A DNA stretch of 64,000 bases from Pseudonocardia bannensis. GTDB lineage: Bacteria; Actinomycetota; Actinomycetes; Mycobacteriales; Pseudonocardiaceae. Shown in pieces: positions 63,709 to 64,000 of this stretch (within the stretch, counting starts at the first letter, position 1; the number at the start of each line of letters is the position of its first letter). Under the pieces are notes generated by a model. It saw nothing but the letters and a program-made list of their open reading frames with translations. It did not search any database and was not told the origin of the DNA. The stretch lies in contig NZ_JAAXKZ010000007.1 of NCBI RefSeq assembly GCF_012911875.1, forward strand, positions 1 to 64,000, in the 5' to 3' direction. The position numbers were made by a program, and so were the translations under genes.

Positions 63709-64000
63709 GTGACCGGACCTGCAACGCCCACCTCACGGCTGACCGTCGCCCAGCGCGCCGACATCCCTCCGTTCCACGTGATGGACGTCTGGGCGGCGGC
63801 GGGGGAGCGCCAGCGCACCCACGGAGACCTGATCAACCTCTCGGCCGGCCAGCCGTCCACCCCGGCCCCGGCGGCGGTCCGCGCCGCGGCCGCCTTGGCG
63901 CTCGACGGCGAGGTGCTGGGCTACACCGTCGCGCTGGGCATTCCCCCGCTGCGGGCGGAGATCGCCGGGCACTACGGGCGGACCTACGGTCTCGACGTCG
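63709..64000 (+). CDS. Class I/II aminotransferase, N-terminal part (runs off right edge)
   Basis: The first 97 residues of a PLP-dependent aminotransferase: DIPPFHVMDVWAAAGERQ, then LINLSAGQPSTPAPAAVRAA (the NLSxGQP motif near residue 43) and LGYTVALGIPPLRAEIAGHY. This fits subgroup I-gamma (aspartate/alanine-type). The catalytic Lys region is outside the window. Probably leaderless from GTG 63709. Confidence 0.92.
   Translation, partial: MTGPATPTSRLTVAQRADIPPFHVMDVWAAAGERQRTHGDLINLSAGQPSTPAPAAVRAAAALALDGEVLGYTVALGIPPLRAEIAGHYGRTYGLDV

Overview
The window is a very GC-rich chromosomal segment with many GTG starts, densely packed overlapping genes and long meaningless antisense reading frames. 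Gene content and order point to an actinobacterium, most likely of the Pseudonocardiales (Pseudonocardia-like). Two blocks keep the gene order known from Mycobacterium tuberculosis: ybaB-recR ... leuA / lysC-asd on the left, and topA - Rv3647c-like - DUF1998 helicase - tad/TadE cluster - 6C RNA - HAD phosphatase - Rv3662c-like - acs on the right. No phage, insertion sequence or CRISPR array was seen. The genus is inferred; no rRNA is present to confirm it.

Layout. 1-3 kb: lipoprotein N-terminus, ybaB-recR, a small membrane protein with an overlapping leader ORF, and an XRE/DUF397 regulator pair. 3.2-9 kb: a complete five-gene peptide/nickel-type ABC importer. 9-17 kb: DedA-like protein, leuA with a candidate leucine leader peptide, and lysC-asd with a nested beta-subunit start; the aspartate genes are flanked by two paralogous PIG-V-like membrane glycosyltransferases. 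18-23.7 kb: beta-carbonic anhydrase, a frameshifted MFS remnant, DCC protein, ArsC-like protein, ACT-GNAT protein, Ohr and an S9 peptidase. 23.9-28.4 kb: cupredoxin-like lipoprotein and two membrane proteins, YnfA, and a CDF metal exporter with an operator on its promoter. 28.4-31.2 kb: hydrolase, TetR, LLM monooxygenase.

31.3-33.8 kb is a decayed patch beside tRNA-Pro: a truncated OhrR gene, a chimeric anti-sigma ATPase/GAF remnant with a stop-containing 21-bp insertion, two orphan ORFs and an AT-richer SnoaL-like gene. 34-43.8 kb: metallophosphoesterase, yqeY, topA, an Rv3647c-like gene, three tandem paralogous lipoproteins and the proton-pumping pyrophosphatase hppA. 44.4-54.9 kb: helicase, tad/TadE pilus-type operon, 6C small RNA, HAD phosphatase, degenerate Fic-like protein. 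55-64 kb: acs, arfB, holin-like membrane protein, epoxide-hydrolase-like protein, Na+/H+ antiporter next to a UBP zinc finger, glycerophosphodiesterase, purD and the start of an aminotransferase.

Expression signals. Many genes lack a Shine-Dalgarno sequence and instead have TAnnnT 6-8 bases before the start codon, the signature of leaderless transcription. Several convergent pairs end in long perfect hairpins without a U tract. Several junctions are translationally coupled, two of them through tiny ORFs that overlap both neighbours by ATGA.
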